From contig NZ_RFFM01000004.1 in the NCBI RefSeq assembly GCF_003696365.1, positions 1 through 64,000 on the forward strand: a DNA stretch of 64,000 nt. Reading direction: 5' to 3'. The notes beneath the pieces are model-generated. The model saw nothing but the letters and a program-made list of their open reading frames with translations. It was not told where the DNA came from and searched no databases. Shown here in pieces: positions 20,219 to 32,274 of the stretch (the first letter of the stretch is position 1; each line of letters begins with the position of its first letter). This stretch comes from Stutzerimonas zhaodongensis. Its GTDB lineage: Bacteria > Pseudomonadota > Gammaproteobacteria > Pseudomonadales > Pseudomonadaceae. Made by a program: the position numbers and the translations under genes.

Positions 20219-20661
20219 AGGCTCCTCGGTAGCCGCTCATCGTCGGCAAGGATCGGAAAGAACGCCAGGAGCGAGCGCGGCAGCATACGATGATCGACTG
20301 CTGGGCCATCCGGAGCGTTCGGATTACAGTAAAACTCCGTGCATTATTTTGCACGCCCGTTTTTAAGCCCAGTTGGTCAGATTGTCGGGCGCAGACGTTC
20401 CTCTTCCTGGGCAAGATAGCCTGCATCCGCTGAGTCGACCTTATGCCATCGCTGACTTTCGCAAGAGCGCTCGTGCCTGCTTCTCCGCTCTGCCAGCAGC
20501 TAGGCTGCTGATCGTGACAAACAAGTGGGCTGCCACGTATCCAGCATCGATCAGACTTCGAACCTCACGAGAACGACAGATGCGCCGAAACTCTAAAAAG
20601 CGCATCCATAAAGCGATCCTCATGACCATTAACCCAAGCGGATGCACAGTCAGGAAGCCCA
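20219..20661. other. 443-bp gap between gabT and the DUF3530 gene
   Basis: Divergent promoter region longer than its neighbours. It holds the palindrome GTGCA-TTATTT-TGCAC at 20339-20354 in a locally AT-richer stretch, a candidate operator for gabT. Small open frames (for example 20441-20662 on the minus strand, 73 codons) look non-coding. I see no RNA gene or mobile element. Confidence 0.5.
20339..20354. promoter_or_regulatory. Palindrome upstream of gabT, candidate operator
   Basis: GTGCA (20339-20343) and TGCAC (20350-20354) flank TTATTT, about 120 bp before the gabT start. Symmetry and position fit a repressor or activator site. The cognate regulator is unknown. Confidence 0.35.
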
Positions 20662-21690
20662 ATGCCCCAACTTCGATTTTCAGCTTGCCTGGTGGTCGGC
20701 TTTGCCATCATTAGCGCACCACTGGCAAGCATCGCGGAAGAGCCGGCCGCGACGGAATCACCAGCCCCATCAGCTCCGGTAATGCCTGAGCGTCCTTCCA
20801 CGCCGTCCCGCAGCGAAGCCATGGCCGCAGATCTGGTGCGTCAGCTATCCGCCGGCGAATTCATCAGCTTGAAGGAGGGAGATGTTGATTTCGTAGCGCT
20901 TTGGCGGCCTGCGAATGTCGGCTCACCAAAAGGGGTCGTCATCCTGCTACCGGGCGATGGCGAGAGCGCCAACTGGCCAAGCGGCATAGGACCTCTGCGC
21001 CGGGGCTTGCCCGACCACGGCTGGCACACCTTGAGCCTTAGCCTCCCGGATTCACCTACCCTCACTCCGCCTCCATCCGCTAGCGACGCAGCGGAGCAGG
21101 CGCCAGAAGCACCAGGTGACGAAACCGACGCGCAAGCCGAGCGAGCTGATGCAACCGATGCACCCAATGAAGCAGGCTATTTACCGGAAGAGACAGCAGC
21201 GCCTCCCGCTGAACCACCGCTGGAACCCGATGATGAAGAAGTGCCTACTGACGAGCAAAGCCCTCAACCAGACCAGTCCGAGCGAATTGCCGAACGCATC
21301 GAAGCGGCTCTGGCATTTGCACGTAGCAAGCAGCCCAAAAGAATCGTGCTTCTTGGCCAACGCACTGGAGGGTACTGGGCGGCGCGCTTTCTTCAACAGC
21401 AGGGCCCATCTGATATCCAGCATCTGATCATGGTACGACCGCAGCAGCCGGAGGGTCAGGATGAACCCCTTGCACAGCTGGCCCCAACGCTCAAGGTGGC
21501 CACGGGGGACTTCTACTATAAGGATGGACTCGGCAGCCAATCTGCAGCGCTAGAGCGGTTGAATGCGAGCCGACGCCTCGATCATCCCGCTTATCGACAG
21601 GTGGGTTTGCCGCCGCACACAGGCGACCGCCAGGTCGATCAGGAGCAGCTGATACGACGTGTCCGCGGCTGGCTGGACAAGGAAATGTAG
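20662..21690 (+). CDS. DUF3530 family secreted alpha/beta-hydrolase-like protein
   Basis: A 342-residue protein with a signal peptide (about residues 1-26, ending ASIAEEP), so periplasmic or envelope-located. An acidic, Pro/Glu/Ala-rich low-complexity linker (about residues 130-210) separates two halves of an alpha/beta hydrolase-like fold. The N-terminal half has VVILLPGDGES and the C-terminal half IVLLGQRTGGYWAARFL, where the usual nucleophile elbow GxSxG is replaced by GQRTGG, so catalytic activity is doubtful. Start ATG with AGGAAG upstream. It is convergent with the DjlA-like gene at 23 bp distance. Confidence 0.75.
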   Translation: MPQLRFSACLVVGFAIISAPLASIAEEPAATESPAPSAPVMPERPSTPSRSEAMAADLVRQLSAGEFISLKEGDVDFVALWRPANVGSPKGVVILLPGDGESANWPSGIGPLRRGLPDHGWHTLSLSLPDSPTLTPPPSASDAAEQAPEAPGDETDAQAERADATDAPNEAGYLPEETAAPPAEPPLEPDDEEVPTDEQSPQPDQSERIAERIEAALAFARSKQPKRIVLLGQRTGGYWAARFLQQQGPSDIQHLIMVRPQQPEGQDEPLAQLAPTLKVATGDFYYKDGLGSQSAALERLNASRRLDHPAYRQVGLPPHTGDRQVDQEQLIRRVRGWLDKEM

Positions 21691-21713
21691 TGCAGGGGCG
21701 CTCGCAAGCTGCG

Positions 21714-22484
21714 TTAGCGAAAGCCCCGCCGCTCCCGAATCAAGGTATAGGCATTGTGCAATTCGCGAGTTCGCTCAGTCGCTTCGCGAACCTCTACCGC
21801 CGTTGCCCCGGCTCCAGCCTGCTTGTCCGGATGGTGCTTGCTGAGCAGCCTTCGATATGCCCGCTTGATCGCTTGCGGCTCGGTGTCTGGGCGCACATCG
21901 AGCAAACGCAATGCTTGCTCGTAAGCACCGCCCAGGTTGCTAGGCGCGCCCTGCCGCCGGCTGGCGTGATGGTCCTGGGCGGCAACCGCTACCGAGTCCC
22001 AGCCCATCCACTTCCCCCAGAGCATTATCAATTCGTGCTCCCGGGCATCGATGTGCCCTTGCGCCCTCGCCATCCGCCAGCAGGCCTGCAGGATTGCCTT
22101 CGCCTCACTCTCGCGCCCACGCATGCGCTGCAAGGGTTCACGCAGGCCGTCCCCGCTGGACTTCCCGCGGTAGAACGCATCTATCGCAGCCCGCTGCTGG
22201 TCAGGCGTCAACCGTAAACGCTGCATTTCGCTGCGCGCGGCCTGGATGTGTGCCTCGCTGATCCGGCCGCTGCTCTTGGCCAATCGCCCCAGCAGAAAGA
22301 ACAGCAGCTCGCTGCCCTGCATCACGGGTTTGGCACGGCCCAGCCGCTGGCGCAAACTCGCCCATGAATCGATGCCCAGACGGCGATCCAGTACCTGCCC
22401 GATCAAGGCGCCAAGCAAGGCCCCTGGAATGCTTGCCAGTAACCAGCCTGCGAGGGCGCCTAATATCGTGACCGGCCAGAACAT
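21714..22484 (-). CDS. DjlA-like membrane-anchored DnaJ co-chaperone
   Basis: The 256-residue protein begins with a hydrophobic glycine/alanine-rich membrane segment (about residues 3-30), followed by a TerB-like central domain (about 60-170) and a C-terminal J domain. The J domain has the diagnostic HPD motif (SKHHPDKQ), followed by an acidic/charged helix. This is the DjlA architecture, which activates DnaK at the inner membrane. It directly follows murU on the same strand with no gap. Confidence 0.87.
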   Translation of the reverse strand: MFWPVTILGALAGWLLASIPGALLGALIGQVLDRRLGIDSWASLRQRLGRAKPVMQGSELLFFLLGRLAKSSGRISEAHIQAARSEMQRLRLTPDQQRAAIDAFYRGKSSGDGLREPLQRMRGRESEAKAILQACWRMARAQGHIDAREHELIMLWGKWMGWDSVAVAAQDHHASRRQGAPSNLGGAYEQALRLLDVRPDTEPQAIKRAYRRLLSKHHPDKQAGAGATAVEVREATERTRELHNAYTLIRERRGFR

Positions 22485-24169
<1,685 letters not shown>

Positions 24170-24300
24170 TTCAGGGGCTCTCCACGGCGCTAGCCGATAG
24201 GCGGGTCATGCTTTATTATCCAGCATCTTTTTCAGCCCATCGAGAGGCGTGCGGCCCAGCCCGGCCGATGGCTCGCCGTAGCACGGACCAATAAAACAAG

Positions 24301-27054
24301 ATGGCAGTCAAATATCCCGCTTTTCGTAAAAAATTCCCTCTATTGGTTACCGGCAGTTTGCTCGCGCTGCAACCCGTAGCGACGCCTCTGGTTTTTGCGG
24401 CCGAACAGTTCGCCTGCCAACCTGGCGCTGGAGGCGGCTGGGACTGTGCTTCGGATGCCGCCAGCCCCGCGCTGCCGCCTCGGCCGGTCCATCGCGGAAG
24501 TGCAGCGAGTGAAGAGTCTGCTCCTGCACCGCGCGCCACCAAGGCCGAACGCCCGGTGGCCACGACCAAGTTGGTCACCGAGAGCAGGGGCCGCGCCCTG
24601 GCATCCCGTAGCGCCGACTACAGCCACCTGGATTGGGTGCCGCGTGATCAACTGACCAACGCGCAGCTGGCCGAGACAGGCCCTTACTGCGCTGGCACCT
24701 ATGTTGAACCGAACCGGCCCGGTCAGTTCGACAATACGCCGATGAGCGAGGCCCCGACCTACGTTTCGGCAAAAGCCACGCGCTACGAGCAGCAGCAGGA
24801 AGTCGCGACCCTTGCCGGTGAAGTGGTTCTGCGTCAGGGCAGTATCCAGGCGGAAGCCGACGAAGCCAGCCTTTACCAGCTGGAGAACCGCGGCGAGCTG
24901 AAGGGTAATGTCCGCTTGCGCAACCGTGGTTCCTTGTTGGTAGGTGATCGCGCCGAGCTGTTCCTCGACACCGGTGAAGCTCAAGTCGAAAACGCCGAAT
25001 ACGTGGTTCACGAAGGCAAGGTCCGCGGAAGCGCGGAATACGCGAAACGCACCGACGACGCGATCATCCGCCTGAAGGACGGGACTTACACCCGATGTGA
25101 GCCAGGCGACAATGACTGGTATCTGCAGGGCAACAACGTCACCCTCAACCCGGCGACTGGTTTCGGCTCAGCGACCAACGTGACGCTACGGGTCAAGGGC
25201 GTACCGGTGTTCTATACGCCTTACATCTACTTCCCGATTGATGACCGTCGTCAGTCCGGCTTCCTCGCACCGAGTATCAGTTCCTCCAGCGATACCGGGC
25301 TGTCGTTGGTGACGCCCTACTATTTCAACCTGGCGCCCAATTTCGACGCCACGCTCTACCCGAATTACATGACCGATCGTGGCCTGCTGATGGAAGGTGA
25401 GTTCCGCTACCTGACCCGCAGCAGCGAAGGGCAGTTCGGCGCTGCCTACCTGAACGACAGCAACGATGATCGCAAGCTTCAGTCGGAGTCCGAAGACAAG
25501 CGATGGATGTATAGCTGGCAGCATCGCACTGGGCTGGATAGTCGCTGGCTCGCTGAGGCCGACTACACCGATATCAGCGATCCCTATTATTTTCAGGACC
25601 TCAGTACGAACCTGAACATAAACCAGGCGGATCACCTGGACCAACGCGGTACCCTTACCTATCGCGCGCCGTCCTACACGGCCCGCCTCAATGTGCATGC
25701 TTACGAGCGCGCCACCATTGCTGACGTGACCCCGTACGAGCGCCTGCCTCAGCTGACACTGGACGGTGCTCTGCCGTTTCAGCCGGGCGGGCTTCGGTTT
25801 GCCTATAACACCGAATTCGTCAGTTTCCAGCGCAGCCTGCGCAGCGGCAACTTCATCAATGACGACGGTAATCCTGAACGCTGGTACGACGATCGCCTCG
25901 CCGGCCTGACTCGCGCCGAGGGTGAACGGCTGCACCTGGAGCCTGGGGTCAGCCTTCCGCTGGACTGGAGCTGGGGCTTCATCAAGCCTTCGGTGAAGTA
26001 CGCATACACCAAGTACGACCTGACGCTGGACAACACCGGCCGCAGCCAGGTGACCGACTTCAACGGATCGCCTGATCGCAGCGTGCCGATTTTCAGCGTC
26101 GACAGCGGCCTGTACTTCGACCGCGACACCCAGTGGTTCGGCAAGGACTACCGCCAAACACTCGAACCACGCATGTTCTACCTGTACGTTCCCGAGGAAG
26201 ATCAAGACGACATTCCGGTTTTCGATACCGGCGAGAACACCTTCAGCTATTCATCGCTCTGGCGGGACAACCGCTTTTCAGGCAGGGACCGTATCGGTGA
26301 CGCCAATCAGCTCTCGCTGGGCGTGACCAACCGCTGGATCGAGCCGAACGGACTGGAGCGGCAGCGTTTCAGCATTGGCCAGACTGTCTACTTCCGTGAC
26401 CGTAAAGTTCAGCTGCCGGACCTTCAGGACCGCCCGGGCTCCACGTCGGATGTATCTCCATACGCCCTCGAATACATGTTCCGCTTCAACCGTGACTGGC
26501 ACTTCACCTCGACCTTCAACTGGGATCCGGACGAAGGCCAGACTCAATCGGGCAGCGCGATGTTCCATTACCAGCCGGCCAACGATCCACGCAAGATCGT
26601 CAACCTGGGTTATCGCTACCGCAACGACACCGTGCGCTTCGACCAAGCCACGGGCCGGTGGACGTATGGCGGCGATTACGGCACTCCCGGAACGCCCGAA
26701 TACATCAAGGATTACTACAAGATCAACCAGCACGACATTTCCACAATCTGGCCAATCGTGCCGCAGTGGAGCGTGATCGCACGCTGGCAGCATGACTACA
26801 GCCGCAACCGTACATTGGAAGCCTTCGGCGGCTTCGAGTACGACAATTGCTGCTGGAAACTGCGCTTGATCAACCGCTACTGGATCGATTACGACGAAAC
26901 CAGTCTCAACCCATCGCAGAATGATGAGCCGGACAACGGCATCTTCCTGCAAATCGTCCTCAAGGGACTCGGCGGCGTGTTCGGCAGCTCCACCGAGACA
27001 TTCCTCGACGAAGGCATACAAGGCTACCGTGAACGTGAAGATCAAGCTTTCTGA
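24301..27054 (+). CDS. lptD: LPS-assembly outer-membrane protein LptD
   Basis: Outer-membrane beta-barrel that, with LptE, inserts LPS in the outer leaflet. 917 residues: signal peptide (about 1-33, cut after VFA), the Pseudomonas-type N-terminal extension with cysteines ([17 protein letters not shown]), an OstA/LptA-like beta-jellyroll (about 140-280) and a large C-terminal barrel ending near EDQAF. The CC pair in [10 protein letters not shown] matches the conserved disulfide cysteines of the family. The surA start codon lies inside its 3' end, so the two are coupled; SurA is the chaperone LptD needs. Confidence 0.96.
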   Translation: MAVKYPAFRKKFPLLVTGSLLALQPVATPLVFAAEQFACQPGAGGGWDCASDAASPALPPRPVHRGSAASEESAPAPRATKAERPVATTKLVTESRGRALASRSADYSHLDWVPRDQLTNAQLAETGPYCAGTYVEPNRPGQFDNTPMSEAPTYVSAKATRYEQQQEVATLAGEVVLRQGSIQAEADEASLYQLENRGELKGNVRLRNRGSLLVGDRAELFLDTGEAQVENAEYVVHEGKVRGSAEYAKRTDDAIIRLKDGTYTRCEPGDNDWYLQGNNVTLNPATGFGSATNVTLRVKGVPVFYTPYIYFPIDDRRQSGFLAPSISSSSDTGLSLVTPYYFNLAPNFDATLYPNYMTDRGLLMEGEFRYLTRSSEGQFGAAYLNDSNDDRKLQSESEDKRWMYSWQHRTGLDSRWLAEADYTDISDPYYFQDLSTNLNINQADHLDQRGTLTYRAPSYTARLNVHAYERATIADVTPYERLPQLTLDGALPFQPGGLRFAYNTEFVSFQRSLRSGNFINDDGNPERWYDDRLAGLTRAEGERLHLEPGVSLPLDWSWGFIKPSVKYAYTKYDLTLDNTGRSQVTDFNGSPDRSVPIFSVDSGLYFDRDTQWFGKDYRQTLEPRMFYLYVPEEDQDDIPVFDTGENTFSYSSLWRDNRFSGRDRIGDANQLSLGVTNRWIEPNGLERQRFSIGQTVYFRDRKVQLPDLQDRPGSTSDVSPYALEYMFRFNRDWHFTSTFNWDPDEGQTQSGSAMFHYQPANDPRKIVNLGYRYRNDTVRFDQATGRWTYGGDYGTPGTPEYIKDYYKINQHDISTIWPIVPQWSVIARWQHDYSRNRTLEAFGGFEYDNCCWKLRLINRYWIDYDETSLNPSQNDEPDNGIFLQIVLKGLGGVFGSSTETFLDEGIQGYREREDQAF

Positions 27055-28342
27055 TTTCCTGCGCCCTCTTCTGGCGGGTGCGCTACTGCTAGGCAGTGTG
27101 ACTGCCGTTACCACCGCAGCGGCCGAGGTTCGGCAGCTCGACCGTATCGTCGCGATCGTCGACAACGACGTGATCATGCAGAGCCAACTGGACCAGCGTA
27201 TTCGCGAGGTCCAGCAGACCATCGAGAAACGTGGCGCCGAGATGCCGCCGGCGGACGTGATGCAACAGCAGGTTCTCGAGCGATTGATTACCGAGAACTT
27301 GCAGCTGCAGATCGGCGAACGCTCTGGTATCCGCATTTCCGACGAAGAGCTGAACCAGGCCATGGGCACCATTGCCCAGCGTAACAACATGACTCTCGAC
27401 CAGTTCCGGGCTGCCCTTGAGCGTGACGGCTTGAGCCTCGATACGGCCCGCGAGCAGATTCGCCGCGAAATGGTCATCAGCCGAGTACGGCAGCGTCGGA
27501 TCGCAGAACGCGTTCAGGTATCGAATCAGGAGGTGGAAAACTTCCTGGCATCCGACCTCGGCAAAATGCAGTTGTCTGAGGAATATCGACTGGCGAATAT
27601 TCTGATCCCTGTCCCGGAATCAGCTGACTCGGCGACCATCGAAACGGCTGAGAAGCTGGCAATGGACACCTACCAGCAGCTTCAGCAAGGCGCCGACTTC
27701 GCCACGCTCGCCGCCTCGCGCTCGGCCAGTGAGAACGCACTCGAAGGCGGCGATATGGGTTGGCGCAAAGCAGCGCAACTGCCGCCACCGTTCGATACCG
27801 AAGTCAGCGCCATGTCGGTTGGCGATGTGACTCAGCCTGTGCGTACACCGCCCGGCTTCATCCTCCTCAAGGTACTCGAGAAGCGTGGCGGTGATACCCA
27901 GGTGCGTGACGAGATTCATGTCCGCCATATCCTGATCAAGCCCAGCCAGATCCGCAGCGAAGAGGAAAGCCGTCGCCTCATCGAGCGGCTACGCGACCGA
28001 ATTATTGCCGGCGAAAGCTTTGCCGATCTGGCGAAAAACTTCTCCGAAGACCCAGGCTCCGCGCTCAACGGCGGTGATCTGAACTGGGTAGACCCCAGTT
28101 CGCTGGTTCCGGAATTCCAGGAAGTCATGGCCAACACACCTGGCGGACAGTTGTCCGAGCCGTTCAAGACGCCTTACGGCTGGCATATTCTTGAAGTGCT
28201 AGGCCGCCGCGCCACCGACGCCAGCGAAGAAGTACGCGAGCAACAGGCGCTATCCCTTCTTCGCAATCGCAAATACGAAGAAGAGTTGCAGAATTGGCTG
28301 CGCCAGATTCGCGACGAAGCCTACGTCGAAATCAAGATCTGA
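27029..28342 (+). CDS. surA: Periplasmic chaperone and peptidyl-prolyl isomerase SurA
   Basis: Folds outer-membrane proteins, LptD included. 437 residues with a signal peptide ([19 protein letters not shown]..., cut near AAAEV), an N-terminal SurA domain (about 30-150) and two parvulin rotamase domains, the second with the strong [13 protein letters not shown] motif. No in-frame ATG fits. I use the GTG at 27029, with AGG 5 nt upstream; a second GTG at 27035 is possible. It overlaps lptD by 26 bp. Confidence 0.93.
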   Translation: MNVKIKLSDFLRPLLAGALLLGSVTAVTTAAAEVRQLDRIVAIVDNDVIMQSQLDQRIREVQQTIEKRGAEMPPADVMQQQVLERLITENLQLQIGERSGIRISDEELNQAMGTIAQRNNMTLDQFRAALERDGLSLDTAREQIRREMVISRVRQRRIAERVQVSNQEVENFLASDLGKMQLSEEYRLANILIPVPESADSATIETAEKLAMDTYQQLQQGADFATLAASRSASENALEGGDMGWRKAAQLPPPFDTEVSAMSVGDVTQPVRTPPGFILLKVLEKRGGDTQVRDEIHVRHILIKPSQIRSEEESRRLIERLRDRIIAGESFADLAKNFSEDPGSALNGGDLNWVDPSSLVPEFQEVMANTPGGQLSEPFKTPYGWHILEVLGRRATDASEEVREQQALSLLRNRKYEEELQNWLRQIRDEAYVEIKI

Positions 28343-28382
28343 TCGCCACGGCCGCGCTGGCCGAGCATCCGATTTGCCTCAG

Positions 28383-28413
28383 CGGGCCGGCCATGCGGCT
28401 GGCCCGTTTCATT
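28383..28413 (+). terminator. Terminator after surA
   Basis: CGGGCCGGCC (28383-28392) pairs with GGCTGGCCCG (28397-28406) through a 10-bp stem with one G-T pair and an ATGC loop, followed by TTTCATTT. It lies 41 nt past the surA stop and probably limits read-through to pdxA. Confidence 0.65.
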
Positions 28414-28435
28414 TCACCAGCCTGACGATACCAAC

Positions 28436-29416
28436 ATGACCGCCAAACGCTTCGCCCTCACTCCCGGCGAACCCGCCGGTATCGGTCCTGACCTCTGCCT
28501 GCTGCTTTCGCGCGACCGCCATCCCCACGCATTGATCGCCGTTGCCAGCAGCGAACTGATGCGAACCCGCGCCTTGGAGCTCGCACTGAATATAGATTTG
28601 CTCCAAGTCGAGCCCGGTAGCTGGCCAAGCGAGGCCGCTCCAGCGGGCAGCCTTTATGTCTGGGATACGCAACTCGTCACACCAGCGGTATCCGGTCAGC
28701 TCGATGCGCTCAACGCAGGCTACGTATTGGAAACCTTGAAGCGCGCAGGCAATGGATGCCTCGATGGGGCATTTGCGGGCATGATCACCGCCCCTGTACA
28801 TAAAGGCATCATCAACGAGGCGGGTATCCCCTTCTCGGGCCACACCGAGTTTCTCGCCGAGCTGACCAATACCCATCAGGTAGTGATGATGCTGGCAACG
28901 CGAGGCCTGCGGGTCGCGCTGGTGACAACGCATCTTCCGCTGAAGGATGTCCCCGCCGCCATCACGGCAGAACGCCTGCAGCGTGTAACCCGCATCCTTC
29001 ACAAGGATCTGGTGGAGAAGTTCGGTATCGCCAAGCCACGCATCCTCGTCTGCGGACTCAACCCGCACGCCGGCGAAGGCGGGCATCTAGGCCGGGAGGA
29101 GATAGACATCATCGAACCAACACTGGAACTGCTCCGGGGTGAAGGCATCGAGCTGGTCGGCCCGCTACCCGCCGACACCTTGTTCACGCCCAAGCATCTG
29201 GATAGCTGCGATGCGGTACTGGCGATGTATCACGATCAGGGCTTGCCTGTGCTCAAGTACAAGGGCTTTGGCGCGGCAGTCAACGTCACCCTCGGCCTGC
29301 CGATCGTTCGCACCTCGGTCGATCACGGGACGGCTCTTGATCTCGCAGGGACCGGGCGAATTGATATCGGTAGTCTGCAAGTGGCATTGGAGACGGCTTA
29401 TCAGATGGCAAGATAG
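28436..29416 (+). CDS. pdxA: 4-hydroxythreonine-4-phosphate dehydrogenase
   Basis: NAD-dependent dehydrogenase of the DXP-dependent pyridoxal phosphate pathway. 326 residues with the N-terminal TPGEPAGIGPD motif and the metal-binding histidines in GHTEFLAE and AMYHDQGLPVLKY, all present. The ATG at 28436 (ATGACCGCCAAACG) gives the usual N-terminus. It is conserved in order with surA upstream and rsmA downstream. Confidence 0.95.
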   Translation: MTAKRFALTPGEPAGIGPDLCLLLSRDRHPHALIAVASSELMRTRALELALNIDLLQVEPGSWPSEAAPAGSLYVWDTQLVTPAVSGQLDALNAGYVLETLKRAGNGCLDGAFAGMITAPVHKGIINEAGIPFSGHTEFLAELTNTHQVVMMLATRGLRVALVTTHLPLKDVPAAITAERLQRVTRILHKDLVEKFGIAKPRILVCGLNPHAGEGGHLGREEIDIIEPTLELLRGEGIELVGPLPADTLFTPKHLDSCDAVLAMYHDQGLPVLKYKGFGAAVNVTLGLPIVRTSVDHGTALDLAGTGRIDIGSLQVALETAYQMAR

Positions 29417-29648
29417 TCGTGGGCAAACAGGCATCTGAGTTAACACGCTGGCGCGCTCACCCGAGCATCACTTAGGACAGCATCGACGGCACTCGCTCGT
29501 GTGCCAGCGAAGGCCTGGCTTTTCCCCGGTCCTAGAGTCCGATATACGGCAATGGCAAAAGCAGCAACCACCCCAGCCTGTTAAACTGCGAACCTTTTCT
29601 TCAGCCTCGAAGCGTCATGCTTCCGGCTGCACCTGGGTACTGCTGTCC

Positions 29649-30446
29649 ATGTCCGAGAACTATCAACACCGGGCGCGCAAGCGTTTCGGCCAGAACTTCC
29701 TCCACGATGCCGGCGTGATTCATCGAATCCTGCGCGCCATCCATGCCAAACCGGGTGAGCGCATTGTCGAGATCGGACCGGGCCAGGGCGCTTTGACCGA
29801 AGGCCTGCTGGATAGCGACGCTCATCTGGACGTGGTCGAGCTCGATCTGGACCTGATACCGATCCTTCAGCAGAAGTTCGCCGAGCGAGAGAACTTCGCC
29901 CTCAATCAGGGCGATGCACTGAAATTCGACTTTTCGCAGTTGAGCCAGGAGCTCGCCAGCCTGCGCATCGTCGGCAATCTGCCCTATAACATCTCGACCC
30001 CGCTGATCTTCCACCTGCTTGCACATGCATCTCTAATTCGCGACATGCATTTCATGCTCCAGAAGGAGGTGGTCGAACGTCTCGCGGCGGAGCCGGGCGG
30101 CGGTGACTGGGGAAGGTTGTCGATCATGGTGCAGTACCACTGCCGAGTCGAACATCTGTTCAATGTCGGGCCGGGGGCATTCAACCCTGCCCCGAAAGTC
30201 GAATCCGCCATTGTTCGCCTAGTCCCTCACGAGGTACTACCGCACCCGGCGCGCGACCACCGCCACCTGGAAACGGTGGTCCGCCAAGCTTTCAATCAGC
30301 GTCGCAAGACACTGCGAAACACCCTCAAGGGCCTACTGGACGCAGATGCCATCGCGGCCGCAGACGTAGATGGCAGCCTTCGCCCGGAACAGCTGGACCT
30401 GGCAGCGTTCGTAAGATTGTCAGATCAACTTTCCGCCCGTAGCTGA
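29649..30446 (+). CDS. rsmA: 16S rRNA dimethyladenosine transferase
   Basis: SAM-dependent KsgA-type enzyme that dimethylates two adjacent adenosines (A1518/A1519 in E. coli numbering) near the 3' end of 16S rRNA. 265 residues; FGQNFLHD substrate loop, SAM-binding EIGPGQGALTEGLL and catalytic NLPYNISTPL are intact. The frame is open from 29499, but MSENYQHRARKRFGQNF is the conserved start. The 232 bp before it contain no gene I can see. Confidence 0.96.
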   Translation: MSENYQHRARKRFGQNFLHDAGVIHRILRAIHAKPGERIVEIGPGQGALTEGLLDSDAHLDVVELDLDLIPILQQKFAERENFALNQGDALKFDFSQLSQELASLRIVGNLPYNISTPLIFHLLAHASLIRDMHFMLQKEVVERLAAEPGGGDWGRLSIMVQYHCRVEHLFNVGPGAFNPAPKVESAIVRLVPHEVLPHPARDHRHLETVVRQAFNQRRKTLRNTLKGLLDADAIAAADVDGSLRPEQLDLAAFVRLSDQLSARS

Positions 30447-30473
30447 AGGCGAAGCCCACCCGCAGGAGGCAAC

Positions 30474-30857
30474 ATGCCTGAAGACCGCCGCTACTGGATT
30501 GATGTCAGCGTCAGTCCGACCTATCTGGCAGACCAGTCGCAACCGGAACAAAATCGTTTTGCCTTTGCCTACAGGGTAACGATAGAAAACAAAGGTCAGC
30601 TGATTGCTCAGCTGTTGTCTCGCCATTGGGTCATCACCGACGGCGACGGTCAGGTGCAGGAAGTTCGAGGCGATGGCGTAGTGGGTGAGCAGCCGGTGAT
30701 TGCGCCAGGCCAGCGACATGTCTATACCAGTGGGACCTTGATGGCATCACGCGTCGGCACCATGCAAGGCAGCTACCAGATGCTCGCCGAAGATGGACAC
30801 CGCTTTGACGCTACCATCGCGCCTTTCCGGCTGGCCGTCCCCGGAGCTTTGCATTGA
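30474..30857 (+). CDS. apaG: ApaG protein
   Basis: Small cytosolic beta-sandwich protein of the ApaG/DUF525 family, 127 residues. Visible family features are the RYTIEN-like segment ([10 protein letters not shown]), the central [10 protein letters not shown] and [12 protein letters not shown], and the Gly-rich TSGTLMAS stretch. Its biochemical role is unsettled, but it is nearly always next to apaH, as here, with a 4-base overlap. Confidence 0.93.
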   Translation: MPEDRRYWIDVSVSPTYLADQSQPEQNRFAFAYRVTIENKGQLIAQLLSRHWVITDGDGQVQEVRGDGVVGEQPVIAPGQRHVYTSGTLMASRVGTMQGSYQMLAEDGHRFDATIAPFRLAVPGALH

Positions 30858-31675
30858 CTACCTATGCCGTCGGCGACCTGCAGGGTTGCCTTGAGCCGCT
30901 CAAATGCCTGCTGAACCGCGTCGACTTCAGCCCTTCGCGGGACTGCCTGTGGCTCGCTGGGGATCTGGTCAATAGAGGCCCACAATCGCTTGAGTCCCTG
31001 CGTTTCGCTCGTGATCTTGGAAGCTCGGGCGTTACCGTTCTAGGCAACCATGACCTCCATCTGCTCGCCGTCGCGCATAAGGTCGAGCGAATGAAGAAGT
31101 CAGATACGCTCCAGCCGATCCTCGACGCACCCGACCGGGCCGATCTGATTTTCTGGCTTCGACAGCAGAAGCTCATTCATCACGATGCCGAACGCGAAGT
31201 CACCATGGTGCATGCAGGTATTCCACCGCAGTGGTCTGTTAGCAAGTCCCTTCGCCGCGCAGCGGAAGTTGAGCAAGCGCTTCGCGACGATGCCACGCTG
31301 CAGCCTTTCCTCGATGGTATGTATGGCAACCAGCCCGCCAAATGGAACAAGGATCTACATGGCGTGCCGCGGCTTAGGTTGATCACCAATTACTTCACCC
31401 GCATGCGTTTCTGCAAAGCAGACGGGACACTCGACCTTGAAGCAAAGGAGGGTCTCGATTCGGCGCCGGACGGTTTTGCGCCCTGGTTCAGCCATCCGAC
31501 CCGTAAGGCCCGAGGCGCAAAGATCATCTTTGGGCATTGGGCGGCACTGGAAGGTCATTGCGACGAGCCAAACGTGTATGCGCTGGACACCGGCTGCGTG
31601 TGGGGCAACTCCATGACATTGATGAACATCGATAGCAACGAACTGCACCACTGCGACTGCGAGGCCAATCCATGA
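30854..31675 (+). CDS. apaH: Symmetrical bis(5'-nucleosyl)-tetraphosphatase
   Basis: Hydrolyses Ap4A to two ADP and removes Np4 caps from RNA. 273-residue calcineurin-type metallophosphatase with [14 protein letters not shown] and LGNHDLHLL metal motifs in order. The start codon used is TTG or the overlapping frame beginning at 30854 (TTGACTACC, read as Met), since [11 protein letters not shown] is the conserved start and no ATG precedes it. It overlaps apaG and glpE by 4 bases each. Confidence 0.94.
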   Translation: MTTYAVGDLQGCLEPLKCLLNRVDFSPSRDCLWLAGDLVNRGPQSLESLRFARDLGSSGVTVLGNHDLHLLAVAHKVERMKKSDTLQPILDAPDRADLIFWLRQQKLIHHDAEREVTMVHAGIPPQWSVSKSLRRAAEVEQALRDDATLQPFLDGMYGNQPAKWNKDLHGVPRLRLITNYFTRMRFCKADGTLDLEAKEGLDSAPDGFAPWFSHPTRKARGAKIIFGHWAALEGHCDEPNVYALDTGCVWGNSMTLMNIDSNELHHCDCEANP

Positions 31676-32001
31676 CCGACTTCAAACGCATATCTCCGGA
31701 GCAGGCCCAGGCCCTGCGCGACCAAGGTGGTGTGGTGGTCGACATCCGTGACGCACACAGCTACGCGAACGGTCACATCACAGGATCAACGCACCTGGAC
31801 AACCAGTCCCTGCCAGACTTTATTGCTGCTGCGGATCTCGATCATCCACTGATCGTCACCTGCTATCACGGCAACTCGAGCCAGAGCGCTGCTGCTTACC
31901 TGATTCATCAGGGTTTCTCCGATGTGTACAGCCTCGATGGCGGCTTCGAGTTGTGGCACCAAACCTTCCCGCAACACGTCGATCGAGACGATCAGCAATA
32001 A
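31672..32001 (+). CDS. glpE: Thiosulfate sulfurtransferase GlpE
   Basis: Single-domain rhodanese (109 residues) that transfers sulfane sulfur from thiosulfate to cyanide or thiols such as thioredoxin. The active-site cysteine C64 lies in the loop [11 protein letters not shown]. Here it is translationally coupled to apaH, not to glp genes. Confidence 0.94.
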   Translation: MTDFKRISPEQAQALRDQGGVVVDIRDAHSYANGHITGSTHLDNQSLPDFIAAADLDHPLIVTCYHGNSSQSAAAYLIHQGFSDVYSLDGGFELWHQTFPQHVDRDDQQ

Positions 32002-32023
32002 AATAAAAATTCTTCGCTCAGAC

Positions 32024-32040
32024 GCCGCGTAAACCGCGGC
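32024..32040 (+). repeat. Small hairpin after glpE
   Basis: GCCGCG (32024-32029) and CGCGGC (32035-32040) with a TAAAC loop lie 22 nt after glpE, without a T-tract. It may be a weak terminator of the apaG-apaH-glpE run. The remaining 230 bp to prkA hold a possible RpoS-like promoter (TTGAAT...CTATCCTT, about 32092-32118) but no gene I can recognise. Confidence 0.35.
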
Positions 32041-32274
32041 CTTGCGCGTTTCATCCGACGAAACGCAGCGGTAAATATCCCCCTCTTCCCTTGAATTTGC
32101 TGAATCCGAACTATCCTTCAGTTCAGGCCATCCACACAGGTAATGCCGTCCATCGGCCAACGGCCTCAGGTTTCGACCATCAGGTGTTCGGGGGAACTCC
32201 ACAGGCCGAGAAGTCGGCCGTACCTGAATGCATGATGACAACACCGGCTCCGAGCATCGTCCGAGGTGAAGTCA

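Noticed and set aside
20325..20375. sigma54 promoter for gabT
   Set aside because: GC and TGC elements near the palindrome do not have the -24/-12 spacing (GG-N10-GC) needed.
20441..20662. 73-codon minus-strand frame in the gabT-DUF3530 gap
   Set aside because: No recognisable family, no clear ribosome site, and its start overlaps the neighbouring start codon. The gap is better read as regulatory or empty.
25186..27477. Long minus-strand open frames (339 and 399 codons) opposite lptD and surA
   Set aside because: Both strands of high-GC genes stay open by chance; lptD and surA are unmistakable on the plus strand.
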